NCBI RefSeq assembly: GCF_037975245.1
Contig: NC_092578.1
Coordinates: forward strand, 14,182,321 to 14,246,320
Reading direction: 5' to 3'
Origin: Apostichopus japonicus
Lineage: Eukaryota; Echinodermata; Holothuroidea; Aspidochirotida; Stichopodidae
DNA length: 64,000 nucleotides
Numbering within the stretch: the first letter of the stretch is position 1; every line of letters starts with the position of its first letter. A program made the position numbers and the translations under genes. Below, piece by piece: positions 1 through 13,300 of the stretch. Under the pieces are notes generated by a model, which saw only the letters and a list, made by a program, of their open reading frames with translations, was not told the DNA's origin and did no database searches.

Positions 1-729
1 GCGACTCTACATTGTTTTTTTGACCTTCCAGTCAGAAGAATAAGGAGTACTGTAGTGCCCTCACACTTTGATTGGCTACACTTGGGGAGCACTATGCTCA
101 ACTTTGAGCTCTTCTAGCTCAATATCTAAACAGTCATTGTGGCAAAAGTTAAATGTGCTGTGATAGCCCAAGCCGTCAGCTTTTGTATGGTAGGACATGT
201 CAGTTTAAAAATGTGAAGACTTTTCTCCAGCAGACTTGAAAAGTGTTGTGTAAGTCAATGAGAGCAATACATTGTGGTGCGACACCGTTACTCCATTAGG
301 CCTAACTAGTAACGGCTAAATAGCCTGCCCTACAGCTCTGTTATCTGTATTATGTACTACTGTCCTGACTGAGTAACTAGTACTAGTACTAGTAACTACT
401 GGTCTAGCCTACTTGGTTATTAAGTAACTGCTGTGTCAATCATAATGGGTAATACACATGGCCGTTGGGCGAATATCCATCATGAAAAGCTTTACTTAGT
501 TAAAAGAGGCTAATATTCTTATGTTTGTTCAGTTGCAAATGTTCTGCACTTGTTCGTCAAGACTTAATGGGCCTAGGCTAAGTTTTAACGTTAGCCCCTT
601 AGGCTGAGTAGTATCAACTAGTGTAGCGCTCTCATATACCTATTGACATTTGTCATATTCTGTTGGTGTAATTTTCCGACAAAATGGCGACGACACCTAT
701 TTATTCTCCGTTTATCTGCAAATAAGCAA
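1..729. other. Unassigned sequence
   Basis: I see no coding exon, no repeat with defined ends and no RNA gene. A short ACTAGT-rich stretch lies near 380-400. Confidence 0.5.
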
Positions 730-905
730 GGCCCGGAAAGGGTCATTTCCTGCAATCTAGGGAGTATCTTTACTCGAAAATTTTCTGTACGCTCCGCGCC
801 AACCTGTGGTGGCGCTCCGCTTAGATAGTGTCGAAAGCGCCCCTACAGACCATTCTTGCACCCCCAGCCCTGACCAAAACCCCCTAGCTCCGCCACTGCC
901 CTTAC
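730..905 (-). repeat. Copy of the dispersed GCGGAGCGCCACC repeat family
   Basis: On the minus strand this reads CAGTGGCGGAGCTAGGGGG, then GCGGAGCGCCACCA, GGTTGGCGCGGAGCGTAC and AGAAAATTTTCGAG. The same module recurs at 2176-2278, 12354-12462, 29580-29680, 56126-56215 and 57432-57525. No coding function is apparent. Confidence 0.7.
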
Positions 906-969
906 TACACTCAAAAACGTCTTTGCGGGTACACTACGAGTTATAGCTACTCTCTTAAAGCTTTCTAGT

Positions 970-2054
970 CACTTCGCCCCACAACCATTTCGCCCAACTG
1001 CCAGTTCGCCCAACCAGCCTGGTCATTTCGCCCAACCAGCCTGGTCATTTCGCCCAACCAGCATGGTCATTTCGCCCAATCATCATAGTCATTTCGCCCA
1101 ACCTTATTTTTACTAATATTCAGTCAGAATAATATTACTTTTTCTATTCCACTAGTTCAATTTGATTTATTTTTGGTTAGGTAGCTTCGTAATAGGTAAA
1201 TAAAAAAGTGAGGTCCGCTCGATATCGATCGGAGTCTGAGCAGTTATTTCGGGTATAATGGGAGGATTACACTACTTTAGGGCTTTACGCATACAATGGA
1301 AGTTATATTATTATACAAACACAGGGGAATCGGTCTTCATAAAAACCTATCAAACCTAACCTCTAAATCACTGATCCATCCTACTGACTAACAATTCCCG
1401 AAAGTTTCCTTATTAAATTGAATTTTTTTTTTATAAAACCCGTCCGTAATATTGAATTACTATATTTAATCAATGTAACCACTTTATCAATGTAACCACA
1501 TATGTAATCACATATGTAATCAATTTAACCACGACTTCAAGTTTCCTTAATACTCGGTTCGTATCCAGAAACGTTAACAATTCCCGAACGTTTACTTTAT
1601 CAAACCTATCAAACCTAACCCCTAAAACACTGATCCATCCTCAAGATTCCTTAATATTCGGTTCGTATCCTGTAACGTTAAAAATTCCCGAACGTTTCCT
1701 TACTAAAGTTATACAAAGTAAAGACTTCAAGTTTCCTAAGTTCCTTAATATTCGAACGTTTACTATCAAACCTAACCCCTAACACACTGATCAATCCTCA
1801 AGTTTCCTTAATATTCGGTTCGTATCCTGTAACGTTAACCATTCCCGAACGTTTCCTTTTGAAATATCATATTTAATCAAGGTTGGGCGAAATGACCAAA
1901 CTGGTTGGGCGAAATGACCAGGCTGGTTGGTCGAAATGACCAGGCTGGTTGGGCGAAATGACCAGGCTGGTTGGGCGAAATGACCAGGCTGGTTGGGCGA
2001 AATGGTAAGGTTGGGCGAAATGGCAGTTGGGCGAAATGGTTGTTGGGCGAAGTG
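970..2054. mobile_element. Foldback-type non-autonomous DNA element with tandem-repeat arms
   Basis: The outermost 30 or so bases are an almost perfect inverted repeat beginning CACTTCGCCC. Inside it, each arm is a tandem array of a ~22-base unit (CATTTCGCCCAACCAGCCTG and its complement): about five units at 990-1110 and seven at 1880-2030. The centre has no coding capacity. A GTC trinucleotide abuts both ends if the element is read as ACTTCG...CGAAGT, which may be a 3-bp target duplication. Sea-urchin TU elements are the known type with this architecture; the CACT-like ends could also suggest a CACTA derivative. Confidence 0.8.
1320..1860. repeat. Degenerate internal repeats of the foldback element
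   Basis: A block containing AAACCTAACCCCTAA, CACTGATCCATCCT, TTCCTTAATATTCGG and AATTCCCGAACGTTT recurs about four times (near 1350, 1540-1640, 1640-1700 and 1765-1855), with truncations and point changes. It explains the whole centre of the element. No open frame is shared between units. Confidence 0.7.
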
Positions 2055-2175
2055 TCCTGCTTCCCTCTTAAACACCATCGAATATACAAATTACAATGTT
2101 TTTACAGACTTTTACGGAATCTGAGAAATTGCAGGCTTGAGACCCATATTTTAGGGCTAGGTATTCGCAGCATAA

Positions 2176-2278
2176 AACACTCGGGAAGTGCCGTTTCCGG
2201 CCATCTGGGGGTTTGAAAAGAAACCCAAAATTTTCTTGTACGCTCCGCGCCAACCGATGCTGGCGCTCCGCTTAGATA
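2176..2278 (-). repeat. Copy of the dispersed GCGGAGCGCCACC repeat family
   Basis: It contains the module in reverse orientation with both halves present: GGAGCGCCA...GGTTGGCGCGGAGCGTAC and CCCCCAGATGGCCGGAAACG. It abuts a C-rich run. Confidence 0.75.
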
Positions 2279-2279
2279 G

Positions 2280-4262
2280 TATCCACACATTAGCCCCCCC
2301 CCCCAATAATTTTCCCGTCCCGCCGCGCCTGGCTCGAGCGTCTCAAGTTTTCCAGTCGAACGCACCTACTGTAATTCATTCTCTGTCAGGAAGTTGTGTC
2401 ATGACTGAATATTATCTCTCAATTAACCTTGAATCAAACACATGATGTGGGTTAGGACCAAGCTATATCGAGACAAGGTTATCAAACAGGGATGGGTTTG
2501 GGAAATCGTTTCTTTCAAACAATTGTTAACATTATTTGCATCATCCCCATAGGCCCATGGTTTAACAAGGGAAATAATATATTATATTTTGAATTTCTCA
2601 AGAAAGTACAAAGAAAACTGTAAAGCCATTTATTTAGGTAATATTTTTTACAGAGATCACGTAAGCCCAAACTTAAAATTGGTTGAAAGAATGCCCCGTT
2701 ACCTCAATATGCGAATAATAAATTTGAAACAGAGAGTAAGTATAACATTTATTTTAAATAATCTTTTAGTCAAATTAATATCGATTAATAAGCAATTAAG
2801 ATGACTTTAATCAATGATATTACTATCGTTTATTTCATCTTTAGCTATATCGATCAATCCATGACGCCATGGCTATTGTTGCCTACGTCATGGCTAGTGT
2901 TTCCAAGGCTACCGTCATGAAACCTCTAGCCTTCCACACGGTTCAGCGAGTCTAACGTAAAGGTGTCGCACAATAATTAATTGCTACTTGGACTTACACA
3001 CTAACTTGGTTAATTTCCAAGTCTTAACTCACATGTCCTACCCGCCATATAATGGCCTGGACTATCACAGCTGACATTAAATTTTTGCCATCATTACCCT
3101 TAAGTTTTTCAAAAGTGAGCGAGAAGAGGTCGGCATTTAGCTTATACTCCCAAACCTGTCTGCCTGCTTTCGCTATGGGATCTTTCCGTTTCATCCAATA
3201 TTTCTCAAACGCCTTAAATCACTTTCAATTTTCCCAATTTTTAGACCATCAGTATGACCAACAATATATTTCATTCTCTTCATCATCCAAGCATCATTAA
3301 CGTCGATTAACGTTTCAGGTGGACGTATACACTATACTCTAATTGCGGTATGGTTTTTCCTTTAACGTAAATTGCTCCAATGACTTTCACACTATTAACT
3401 CTCCAGCATATATGTCTAATCCAACATACATGATAGCTGATATTAGGGGATATTATAATCCAGTTTAAATCATCCAGGCATATTCTGCATCAGTGTAGAA
3501 GACCGTGCCGGTGTGAAAGTGTAGAATCCCCCCTCCCCCACCCCCCCCCCTGACCATTTTAATTCCGGTGCATGTAAATTTTATCCCGTTAAGAAAAGTT
3601 GAAAGAAAATTCTAGAATAGTTGTGACTGACTAAAGAGATTTCCAGTGATATTATCCATATTGTATTATGTTTTGTGGTGTGATATTATCCATAAGTATA
3701 CTTCACTTATACAATATTTTTTACTGCTGGCATTGCATTCTTAGATTTGAGCTATAGAAGAAAAGCAATCCTTAAAGAAAGACTTCACCTTGAACCCCGT
3801 TACAAGCGCATCTCAGAGCAGGGAGTGTATAATGCTAACAAATATCAAATGCATTCACTCCCCCCCCCCCAACCGCCCACCCCCAATGATCATTGATTTG
3901 ATATACCCCCTTTAACATATAAAAAGATTAAAAACGATGATGATGTCTGAAATTAATCACTAATTTAGATCATTTGAGGAAAAAAAAGTTTTTTGCCGAA
4001 AATTAACCTATTGTACTACAGGATATGTACATTATTATAATATGGATATCTTTCTAAACTGGTATATAAATGGTTTCTTATGTTACCGTACCTTTGATAT
4101 TTTTCTTAGTTTTTGTTACAAATTTTATAATTTAAGATGATCATTCATGCTGTAAAACTTCATCACTGTACTAATCATTGTTAATTCAACAAAGGCACTC
4201 TGGCTAAATATATTCTGTTAGTATACGACTTTTCCAAACTGTACTGCGTTGTGATATATCAT
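2280..4262. other. Unassigned sequence beyond the 3' end of the integrin gene
   Basis: It holds C-rich runs near 3530 and 3860 and AT-rich filler. The proximal part (about 3900-4262) should contain the integrin 3' UTR. I saw no other exon, RNA gene or clear polyadenylation signal. Confidence 0.5.
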
Positions 4263-4364
4263 TTAATTCGGTTCTTCCTTCTCTATATTCTCGACAACCA
4301 CATCTGTTGGTGCTGTTGCAGGAATTCCATCCTTGTCGAACTTCTTGCGTTTGAAGAATCCAAG
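4263..4364 (-). CDS. Integrin alpha exon 29: GFFKR cytoplasmic tail and stop
   Basis: It encodes 'LGFFKRKKFDKDG', then an acidic tail ending 'EKEEPN' and TAA. GFFKR clasps the beta subunit and controls receptor activation in known integrins. The 33-residue tail is of normal length. Acceptor ATGTAG. Confidence 0.96.
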   Translation of the reverse strand, partial: LGFFKRKKFDKDGIPATAPTDVVVENIEKEEPN

Positions 4365-7300
4365 CTACATAAGAATAAATAAAATGATTAGTTTATATAA
4401 TAACAAGAAAGAAACGTTTTTTTTTGTCAAAGGTCTAACATTCCAGCGAGTTATGTCATTCACTGTTAGGTGACAGGGCTGTACGTATGTTCGTTAGGGG
4501 GGGGGGGGGTGGGTACAAGTGCTACATACTAAACTTGTAATATATTAGTGTTACAAATCTCCTTCTTTTGTTTTAGTCTTAAAGTAAAGGAATTGGAACG
4601 AGGTCTAAAGATATACAGAGCTTCATATAAAAGATGAACGGTGTAGCTGCTTCGTGTTGAAATTCCCAATTCTACAGTTACCTTATATTTTATTGATTAA
4701 ATTAACGACACAAATTACGACGACGCACAGATAACGTACACTTTGTGCCCACAAAATCCATGATTCACAATATACAAAACTCCCAGTATTATATCTTTGA
4801 AGATAATTCTTGGTTCGGGAGATAGTGAAGGTGAAGGGGCGGAGGCGGTCAAGGGGTTTGGGTAAGGGGGCGTGATGAGGGGAGAGCAATTGGCTGCTCT
4901 ATCTTTTTCATATATACTTACCTTCCATAGTATAATGATGATCAAAATGAGTATCAATAGACCAACAAATATCGAAACCAGAATCGCCCAAAACGGAACA
5001 TGAAGCGTCTCTTTAAGGGTGTTGGGAGTCGCCCTTAAAGAGATCTATGGAAAACAGATGAGAAGGCAAAAATAATGAGAACTATACATGGAGATAGGAT
5101 TTACAACACTTTTATATTTTATTTTGGTATATTTGTATGTTCTAGATTGCAAACATCACTTAAATTATTCAAGGAATTATTTTGAAAACTTTCCATCTGC
5201 TTCTATATGTGATGGAAATTTATGGCTAGAACGGGATTCGAAACAGTGACCTCTGATTTACAATTTTTCATTTACATATATAATTATATGGCTTCAAAAA
5301 CACACAACAAAGTACTAAACCTGTAAAACTTTAGAATGGTGCACCCTCTTTCCCTTCCTGTTCGCCTTCCCTTACCAACGCCCACCGCCCTCCCCCACCC
5401 CCACCTCCCATCCTTGTAGCATCAGGTTCTTCTCGTCCAAAATATTTTAATTAAAATGTGTGTATATAATTCACATAGCCTATAGCGTCAGTGTAGAAAT
5501 ATATGTTACCATTGCAGTTTCGTGGAGTCCTATGTCAGGCTGAGCAACGTACGGCAAATTATGAATATCCAATGAAGCAGAAGACACGATTTCCCAAGAA
5601 AATGTGTTTTCCTGTCAAAGTGAAACGATACAAATCATTTTAGTTAAACGAAGTAAAATAACACTGCTTGTTTTGTTTTGTTATGTAACGTAACCCATGC
5701 AAAATGCATGCTTCCTTTTAAAGAACGAGAAGCCACACAAGATTCATATTTGGTGAAACATTTCGCGTTCCATAGAGTTCAACCAATACAACGGTTTAAA
5801 CGTTAATTTACGCATATAGTTAAGTCTTTGTAGAGCCCTAGTATTCAAAGTGGACATTGCTACCCATTGTAGGACCGCCAAATTTTGGAGGGGCACCAAA
5901 AAACAAAACAAAAAGGAAAAAAAGGAAGAAGAAATTGCCTGATACTTGTGGGAAAATTATGTAATAAAACACTAATTACTTGAAAAGTTGAACAATACGA
6001 CACCATTTTGCAACTAAATATACCGTTAGCAGGGTTCTGCCCAGGGTGTATTGAGTGCCGGTGTGACAGTACAGAGTGTCCCCCTGTACAAAGTGTCTCC
6101 GCGGACACTTTGTACCAGCATATTTAGTCCGGTCGGACATTATCTGCTGAAAATTGTGTCCCACCCTCACAGCAAATATAGTCCCACCGGACGAAATGTC
6201 CTGGTACAGAATGTCCGCAAATACTTCATAGCATCTTTTGTCCCGCATAAAATTTAAGCATTTCGACATTCAAATGGCAATTGAGTTCATTATATCAATA
6301 ATTAGAGCAGATGCATACATCAGAGTTAAATGTTACAGGCAATAAATGAGACGTTGTGCGTTGCTGCAAAACAAAAAATAGAAGGGAAAAAAAAAAGAAG
6401 AAAAAGAAACAAGTCTTCCATCTGTAGAAGATGTTAATCATGTTTTTGTTGTGATTGCTGCTATTTCATCCTCCGTATATGTTGCATGTTGTATTCGGCA
6501 ACTACATTGCGTTCATAGTCATCTTTACAGAGGGAGGGATAGTATAAACCTAACTCCCCCCCCCCCTCCCAACGGAGGGCGGGTACGGGATAGGGAATGC
6601 AACAGCTACAACAAAAAATGATAATTGCAGAGGTAAAATATTACGAACTTTAGGAGTCCAAACTTCATTGTTGCCGTATTTCCCTAACACACAGTGGGTA
6701 AGTTTTGGCAAGTATGGTAACTGTACTTCATGGGTCTACGAGAGTTGCCATGGCAATATGAAATTTCATCCGTGCGTAAAGCTCATTATAGGACGGGAAC
6801 CGAGGGTGTTTTCAAGTTACGGATAAGGGGGGGGGGGGAGTTGGGATGGTAAGTTATCGAATTTGTGTCCTGGGGAGGGGTCTTCTTAAGTCTGTGACCT
6901 ATCTGTGATGAGTTCCAAAATATTTTTGTTTGCTAATAACAACCATGAAGTAGCTGGACTAGATACTTCTCTGACCTTGAACATGTCAACACTGCCCCAA
7001 CCCTCTCCGTATGGGCTTGACACCTATTTATTGACTTTCATTACTACTTTATTGTTTACTTTTTTACCCTTCCTTATTTTTGTCACTCAATCGTCAAGGT
7101 TTTCTCCCTCTCAACAAGGTGGAGGGCCATTCCCCCACCCCCTGCCCCGTTGTGATGGCCATGCGTGAAGCAAATTTTCATTTGTATAGACAAATGGCAT
7201 TCCAGGCAATTCCAGTGATAAAGGTTCGTTGTTTCTTATTATGAATGTTTCTTATTGGACAAAAGTGGTTCAAATTAGAAAAGATATATTAGAACGATAC

Positions 7301-10300
7301 CCTCTTCAAAAGAGCTGCAAACATACAGGAAACAAAACAAAGCCAAACAAGGGAAAGAATAAAGCAAATAGGACAGAGCAGGATGCAATATGCTAGATTT
7401 TTTGTCTCATCATGTTTCTCACACTTTAAATATGTCATTCTTGTAGAGAAAAGTTTGTTAAAAGAAAGTTAATATAGTAAAAATCAAAACATGAAATTGG
7501 ATGATAGTCATGCACAAACACAATATTCTGAATCTATATCAGACTGGACAAAGAGTGAAAAATGATTATACATGGGATCTGGGAGGTAGGAGCCTGGGGG
7601 GGGGGCACTGTCTGTACATGCTATTTTTAAATGGCATCCCATATCTTTTTATAGCACGTTTAACAATTAACAATCTCAATAAATAGTATTGATAACATAC
7701 TAACACATCATACATCATATTTAAGTGATATGGCCGGTGTGTATCGGTTTATAGCATATCGAGTGGTGGTTGTGGAATGAGAAAATGTCCCTCTGATGTT
7801 GTGTGCCCACCCTCACTTCCTACCCCCTGCATGGGGAAATTTAACTGGAATGATGACTCTCCCTTTGTAGCTCTGATGCAACTAAAGATAATCCATGCTT
7901 TCTAGAGCATCCTTCAAGCAGGGAGGTATTGCTTGATTAGAATGATATACTACTGTCACTCTTCTTCAAACAATATGTACTTGAAACTCTCATAATCCAC
8001 ATGAAGAACATCCTCTTTAGAGTTTGGTAAAGACCTCAATAAAACCATGCAGAAGTTTCCCTATTAGAATTCCCCCCCTTTAACTGCTTTCCACAAACAG
8101 TAGGATTACCTATATAATGCTTTAATGTGCAACTTGATACCGTCAAAAATTTAATCTTGATTGTTAATTACAAATAAAATAGCTGAATCTCATATATCCA
8201 ATGGGTTTTTCGTTAAGACTTACACAGAAATCCATAACAGCAAAAGTTACAACAGGAAGAAGAATATGGTCGGTTATATGTTTTACTATGAGAACTTATC
8301 TTGAACACAACTTCCAGAACCAAGAAACACGCCTTCTTATTTGTTATTTAATGAAGTAATGAGGTGATAAAGAATTTCGAGCGTCACATCCCTTCGACTA
8401 CGACTGGCAGTGAAAAGTCAATGGCCTGTCTTTGCTTAAACGTATAGCAGCTGACGCAATTTTCTCTCATGATAAGTTAGAGTGAAAGACAAGATTATTG
8501 TCGGTAACAAGTTAACTGCTAAGAAAATCGTCTAGACATGTCTTCTGTTAACCTCATACATACTCCCTCCATTGGTGGTCTGGGATGAGATATCAGTACA
8601 ACCAAATCTGTGCAAAATAAAAGTTGAAAGCAATATTATGAGTAGTGAATACCACACTGTAAGTCATATATAAAATAAATTATCATCTTGAAAAGTTATG
8701 TGTAAGCTCCACTACAAAGATAATTAACATTCACCATATTGGTTAAGTGTAGACTGTATAGTGTACAACTGAACTATGCTTAGACATTGAGTTAATTTGA
8801 TGATCTTTTATTGTGACACCTACATGTTTATGGGATTACTGGCTCCATTTTATTAATTGGAGATTGCATGTCATAATTTTGGCGCTATATTGTATAGTTC
8901 ACTACCAAACCTGAAAAGTTTTAACCACATGAGCCAATACAACTTTGGGGCATATTAATTAAATTTAATATCAGAAATTTATCAAATTAGAGTAAGCTAG
9001 GATACAACAGAAATTTGATGCCTTTTGGTGCTCTATTGATGTATGTGTGCATGGTATGACTGTTTAATGCCGATCAAACATTAATTGTCCTGAATCAGGA
9101 TCCATGGGGGGTTCAAAACACCCTCTGTATGACCCAAATGGCAAATGCAAAAACAAATAATGCTAGCTTACCATTATTATAGTAAAATGTACTATTATAC
9201 ATCATTTTGCATCAAGAGACCTAAACATTGCCTTATTTTGCCAAAGAAAAAGGGGTCCCTCTCCCAGGTTTCAGGAAATATCCCCCACCACACACAAACA
9301 CATTTAGCAATTTTCCACAACGGACCTAACAGAGAAATGGTACCAAAACTCAGTTGATACATTATCTCTCTTATCTTGTCGAAATTCCTGTCAAAACAGC
9401 CAAGTGGTAATAAGTTCACACTTTCTAAACAGAAAAGTTCCCTGTGGTTACAATATCAAACTGTCCAACACCTTTTTGAAAAACAACACACAATAGGTGG
9501 TGTCTAGCTGTGGAATGTGGTCTTAATTATTTACTCATCATTTGTTTGAACAAATAAACTGTGTCTGCTGCAGTGAAACATGTCCAGCCAAAATCACTTT
9601 TTGGGGATGTAAATCAAATGACGACAATTGTCAGGCTATATGCTACTTAAGAACCAGAGGTGGAAACTTTGCAAGTAAATATAGGAACAAAAACTATGTA
9701 CATATAAACTTGTTAATGGGGACTTAACCTGCAAAGATTTACAGTACACTTTCTCTGTTCTCACCTACCTTCGTGATCTTTCTGTATGCTTAATACCTAT
9801 TTGGAAATAATTTATACTCAAACGCAGCATTCTGCCATGCACTACAAGTTATTTGCATGGTACAAATAACAGATATGATGCCATTCATAATGGAACTAAC
9901 TACAGAAAATTATTCACTTTTTAAGACATGCTTACCTCATCATCACATCAGTAATGCAATAAGAAGTTGATGCTGCAGTCTTTTCAGGCACTGCCTTAGT
10001 CTCAGGCCACTTTGAATAGAAGTCAGACAGTGTTATGATGTACAGTCGCTTGGCAGCTGTCACTGGTAGAGGACCAATAAGATCTACACCAACCTGTTAA
10101 GAAAGAAGACAGCATTTAGGTGCTAATTTCAAAAACAATTACAAGTTGCATGCTTCGCCTTGACTGTTGTTCTATTCCATTGCTTCATTCTGTACAGAGA
10201 TCTAGATAAAAACAGTGGGATATCTGATCGAAACAGGGTGTTGGTGGATTTAGGCCAATTATTTTTACCTTGCAAACATGAAAATGTAACTTACACCATA

Positions 10301-13300
10301 CTGTACCATATATTTACAATCTCTTCAACCACTAAACCAGAAAAATGATACGCCACTTTTTGCAACTTGCAATTATATTCCTATATTGATGGTTGCTCTG
10401 CAGTTAGGCCAGAGTGTGGCTTAAAGGTATGCTGTATAGGCCTTAAATATGCCAAATTTTCACTATGGACAAAATTCTTTAAGTATGTTTATTTCCCTGG
10501 AGGAAATTTACCTCACTGGGACATTCAATATCTCGTGTCATCATTTAGAATGTCTGAGCACAATTTAAAGGGTTATTACCCCTTGGAAAGTACTTTTTGA
10601 AAACTTTTAGCAATTAAAGTGGCCAAAATTTAGGGCCAATACAGACTACCTTTAAACTTGTAAATGTTGAATTTGTCCAGAAAGAGTGACATTAACTATA
10701 CTAAACCTTCACTGCATACTGTGGACATCTTGTGCAATTAAAACAGATTGAGAATTTACCTGTTTCCATAATCCAGTTACAGGAATGCTATGGAGACTTG
10801 TTCGTAGGTCTACAGGACAATGACGCTTTGACATCCTGTTGAACATAACTTGTTACATCAACGTTGATAGTTTTCCAATAGAATCTAGACATAGTCTGTT
10901 GTCTGGTTTATCTATGCAAAGATGAACACCTTCAAAGAGATAAGAAAATTCATGATCAAGGAGATATCATGTTTTTTTGCCCATCCCCCCCCCCCCAAAA
11001 AAACAACAAACAAACACACACAAATATATGGGCTGCAGGATTGGTAGTTCTAGCTGAAGTGACTTAAATTGAATTACAACTCTATATCGGTGGTTGAAAT
11101 GGAATATTCCCATTATTGTACATATTGCATGGCCACTATTTGGGTCTATAGATATTTAAGGAGTTTTCTTCTGCAGTGAGGTTTGGCATGTAGAGAATAT
11201 GCCACACCTAAAAAAGTACTATCAGGCCTTCAATATCTGTTCTTACCAACCAAAATTAATGAACGTGAATTTGTTATGTACAGTATTAGTGCCACTTTCC
11301 TCTAGAAGTAGGCTAGGCTATATGCTATAGTCCAATAATAGCATTTTATAGTGTCCCATGCATGCAAACCAGACTAGCTCTGTAAGCGTTAGTGATCTGT
11401 TGTTATCTTTTATGATAGGCAGGGCGATAAAGGGTAGAAATTTATAATAATTTTCACAAAAATTTGTTAAGACAATTGGGTAAACAAAACGAAAAGAAAT
11501 AGGCCCTAACAACTTTGTTCATGCACTTACAACTTTGCTCAAGCATACAACTGATTATAATGTTGCATAAGCAATTGCTTGACTTTTGCGAATGAGTTTT
11601 TACAACTATAACCAAACGTGGTAAAAGAATATCATGATTTGTGCACCAATCGGTCCTAGAGGCCTGGTTAATGTTTAACTGTGGAATGGCCGTTCGCCAT
11701 TTAACAACCAATACCATATTGTGTATCCTATACTGTAAGTTACAGACATTACCTTATAGATGTCACTAGTCAGTATGAGCTGCCTCGATTTGGGAGAGTT
11801 GAGAAGCCCTAGATAGCAAAACTTTCCTTTATTTTCGGTATGCAAGAGTTCCATTTTCAGCCAGTCTGAAAGACTGACTTTGTCTCCGTAAGATCCTTCT
11901 CTGTTTTATTCTTGTAAACCCACTTGGATAGCTCTCATCTCTTAGAATATCTGCAATTTGTCTCACGTTTTCTGTTAGCTTTTCCATTTTTAGTTGTCGC
12001 ACGAGTTTACTGCTAAATATACGGAAGCCGAAATACGACAGTTTGCTAATAATACGGATACTGCCAGAGTCCATTACTAATTAAATTTTTGCTACTCGAA
12101 CGTACATGCTAATGCGGACGTAGTGTTCAGGGGGACACAATTTACAACCAAATATGCGACCAACAAATAATGTCCCCCCTCGTTTCATCATAGCATAAAC
12201 TGTCCTGGGAGACAGTCTGTACCAACTGGCCTTGTACAAAAGGTCCGGGAGACTAAATGTACTGGTAAATTCAGTATAAACTGTCCCAGTGGGACTGGGA
12301 CAGTTTATACTGAATATGGAATATTTGCGACAGTTTGTACTGCTACACCGGCAGGACTATCTAAGCGGAGCGCCACCATCGGTTGGCGCGGAGCGTACAA
12401 GAAAATTTTCGGTTTTGGAAACCCCCCAGATGGCCGGAAACGGCCCTTCCCGAGTTTTCTGAGCCACATGTAGACAGCTTTGAAATGAGATCTCATGTCT
12501 GGAATTTTTCATAATTAATGAAAAAAGTTAGGACAAATATCTGGAGCACCAGAGTACATACCATACACGCATAGCACGAAATCAAGGCCCCTTGCTATGG
12601 CCATCTTTATGAAAATTACCCTTGTAATCACATGTTTTAGGCCACTTGGCATGATTAACTCAATGTTAAATATTGTTTCCATGTTCTTGTAGAAAACGTA
12701 AACTCCGCAAAATACAATTAGTTGTGATTTTGTAGTTACGTGAGATCCGTTACATAACCGCCGAGGTGGTTAGGCTATTTGCTATACACTTAACTATGGT
12801 AGGATATTATTTTTCGGTATTTTTGGAAATGCTAGAAAATACTTTCCTTTCCCCCCGCTTAACACCAGATGTGGTCTTACGTTATATTCATAAATGGATG
12901 CACTAGAACCTTGTTTACATGACATTAGTTGCATTTAGTACGATATGCAAGTTTGGCGTGAATTTTTCGAAAGTGCTTTGCTCGATCTTTCGTAAAATTT
13001 GAAAGGTGTAGCCTACCAACTTTCCGTACACAATTGGTACACAATTGATTTTCAGTTTTTTCTCTCTATACGGTCAAGTGAATAAGTTGAGTATAAACTC
13101 ATCGCGAATGCAAAAAACGATGCGGGGATTTCCAGCAGACAAATGTTTTCTTTGCGGGATTACTGAGTCAGTTGAAGGGAATCCCGCACCTTAGTGGGAA
13201 CACTGAACTGAAGTCAAATTCATACGAAAGAAAACGTTTACTAACCAACATACAATACAAATATAAAACAACGTGGAATGGCAATATTGTTCAAAACATT

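Larger units (their letters stand above)
6057..12352 (-). mobile_element. Ginger-like DNA transposon, copy 1 (gypsy-type integrase)
   Basis: A 6.3 kb element bounded by GCCGGTGT...ACACCGGC, with subterminal palindromes at both ends. Minus-strand exons encode an 81-residue N-terminal segment (11829-12074), a linker (10760-10835) and an integrase core exon (9936-10093). 'LHSIPVTGLWKQ' followed by 'VGVDLIGPLP' and 'LSDFYSKWPE' is typical of Ginger-type transposases and their KRBA2-like relatives, whose integrase is gypsy-derived. It lies in integrin intron 26, in the same orientation as the gene. Flanks show no obvious target duplication. Downstream frames are disrupted, so it is probably inactive. 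Confidence 0.85.

Noticed and set aside
1791-2089. Minus-strand frames with repeated 'GHFAQP' units
   Set aside because: They are translations of the ~22-base tandem arms of the foldback element.
10160-10348. 61-codon frame present in both transposon copies ('MTVVLFHCFILYRDLDKNSG')
   Set aside because: It lies in a transposase intron, antisense to the integrase exons, and is shared only because the copies are similar.
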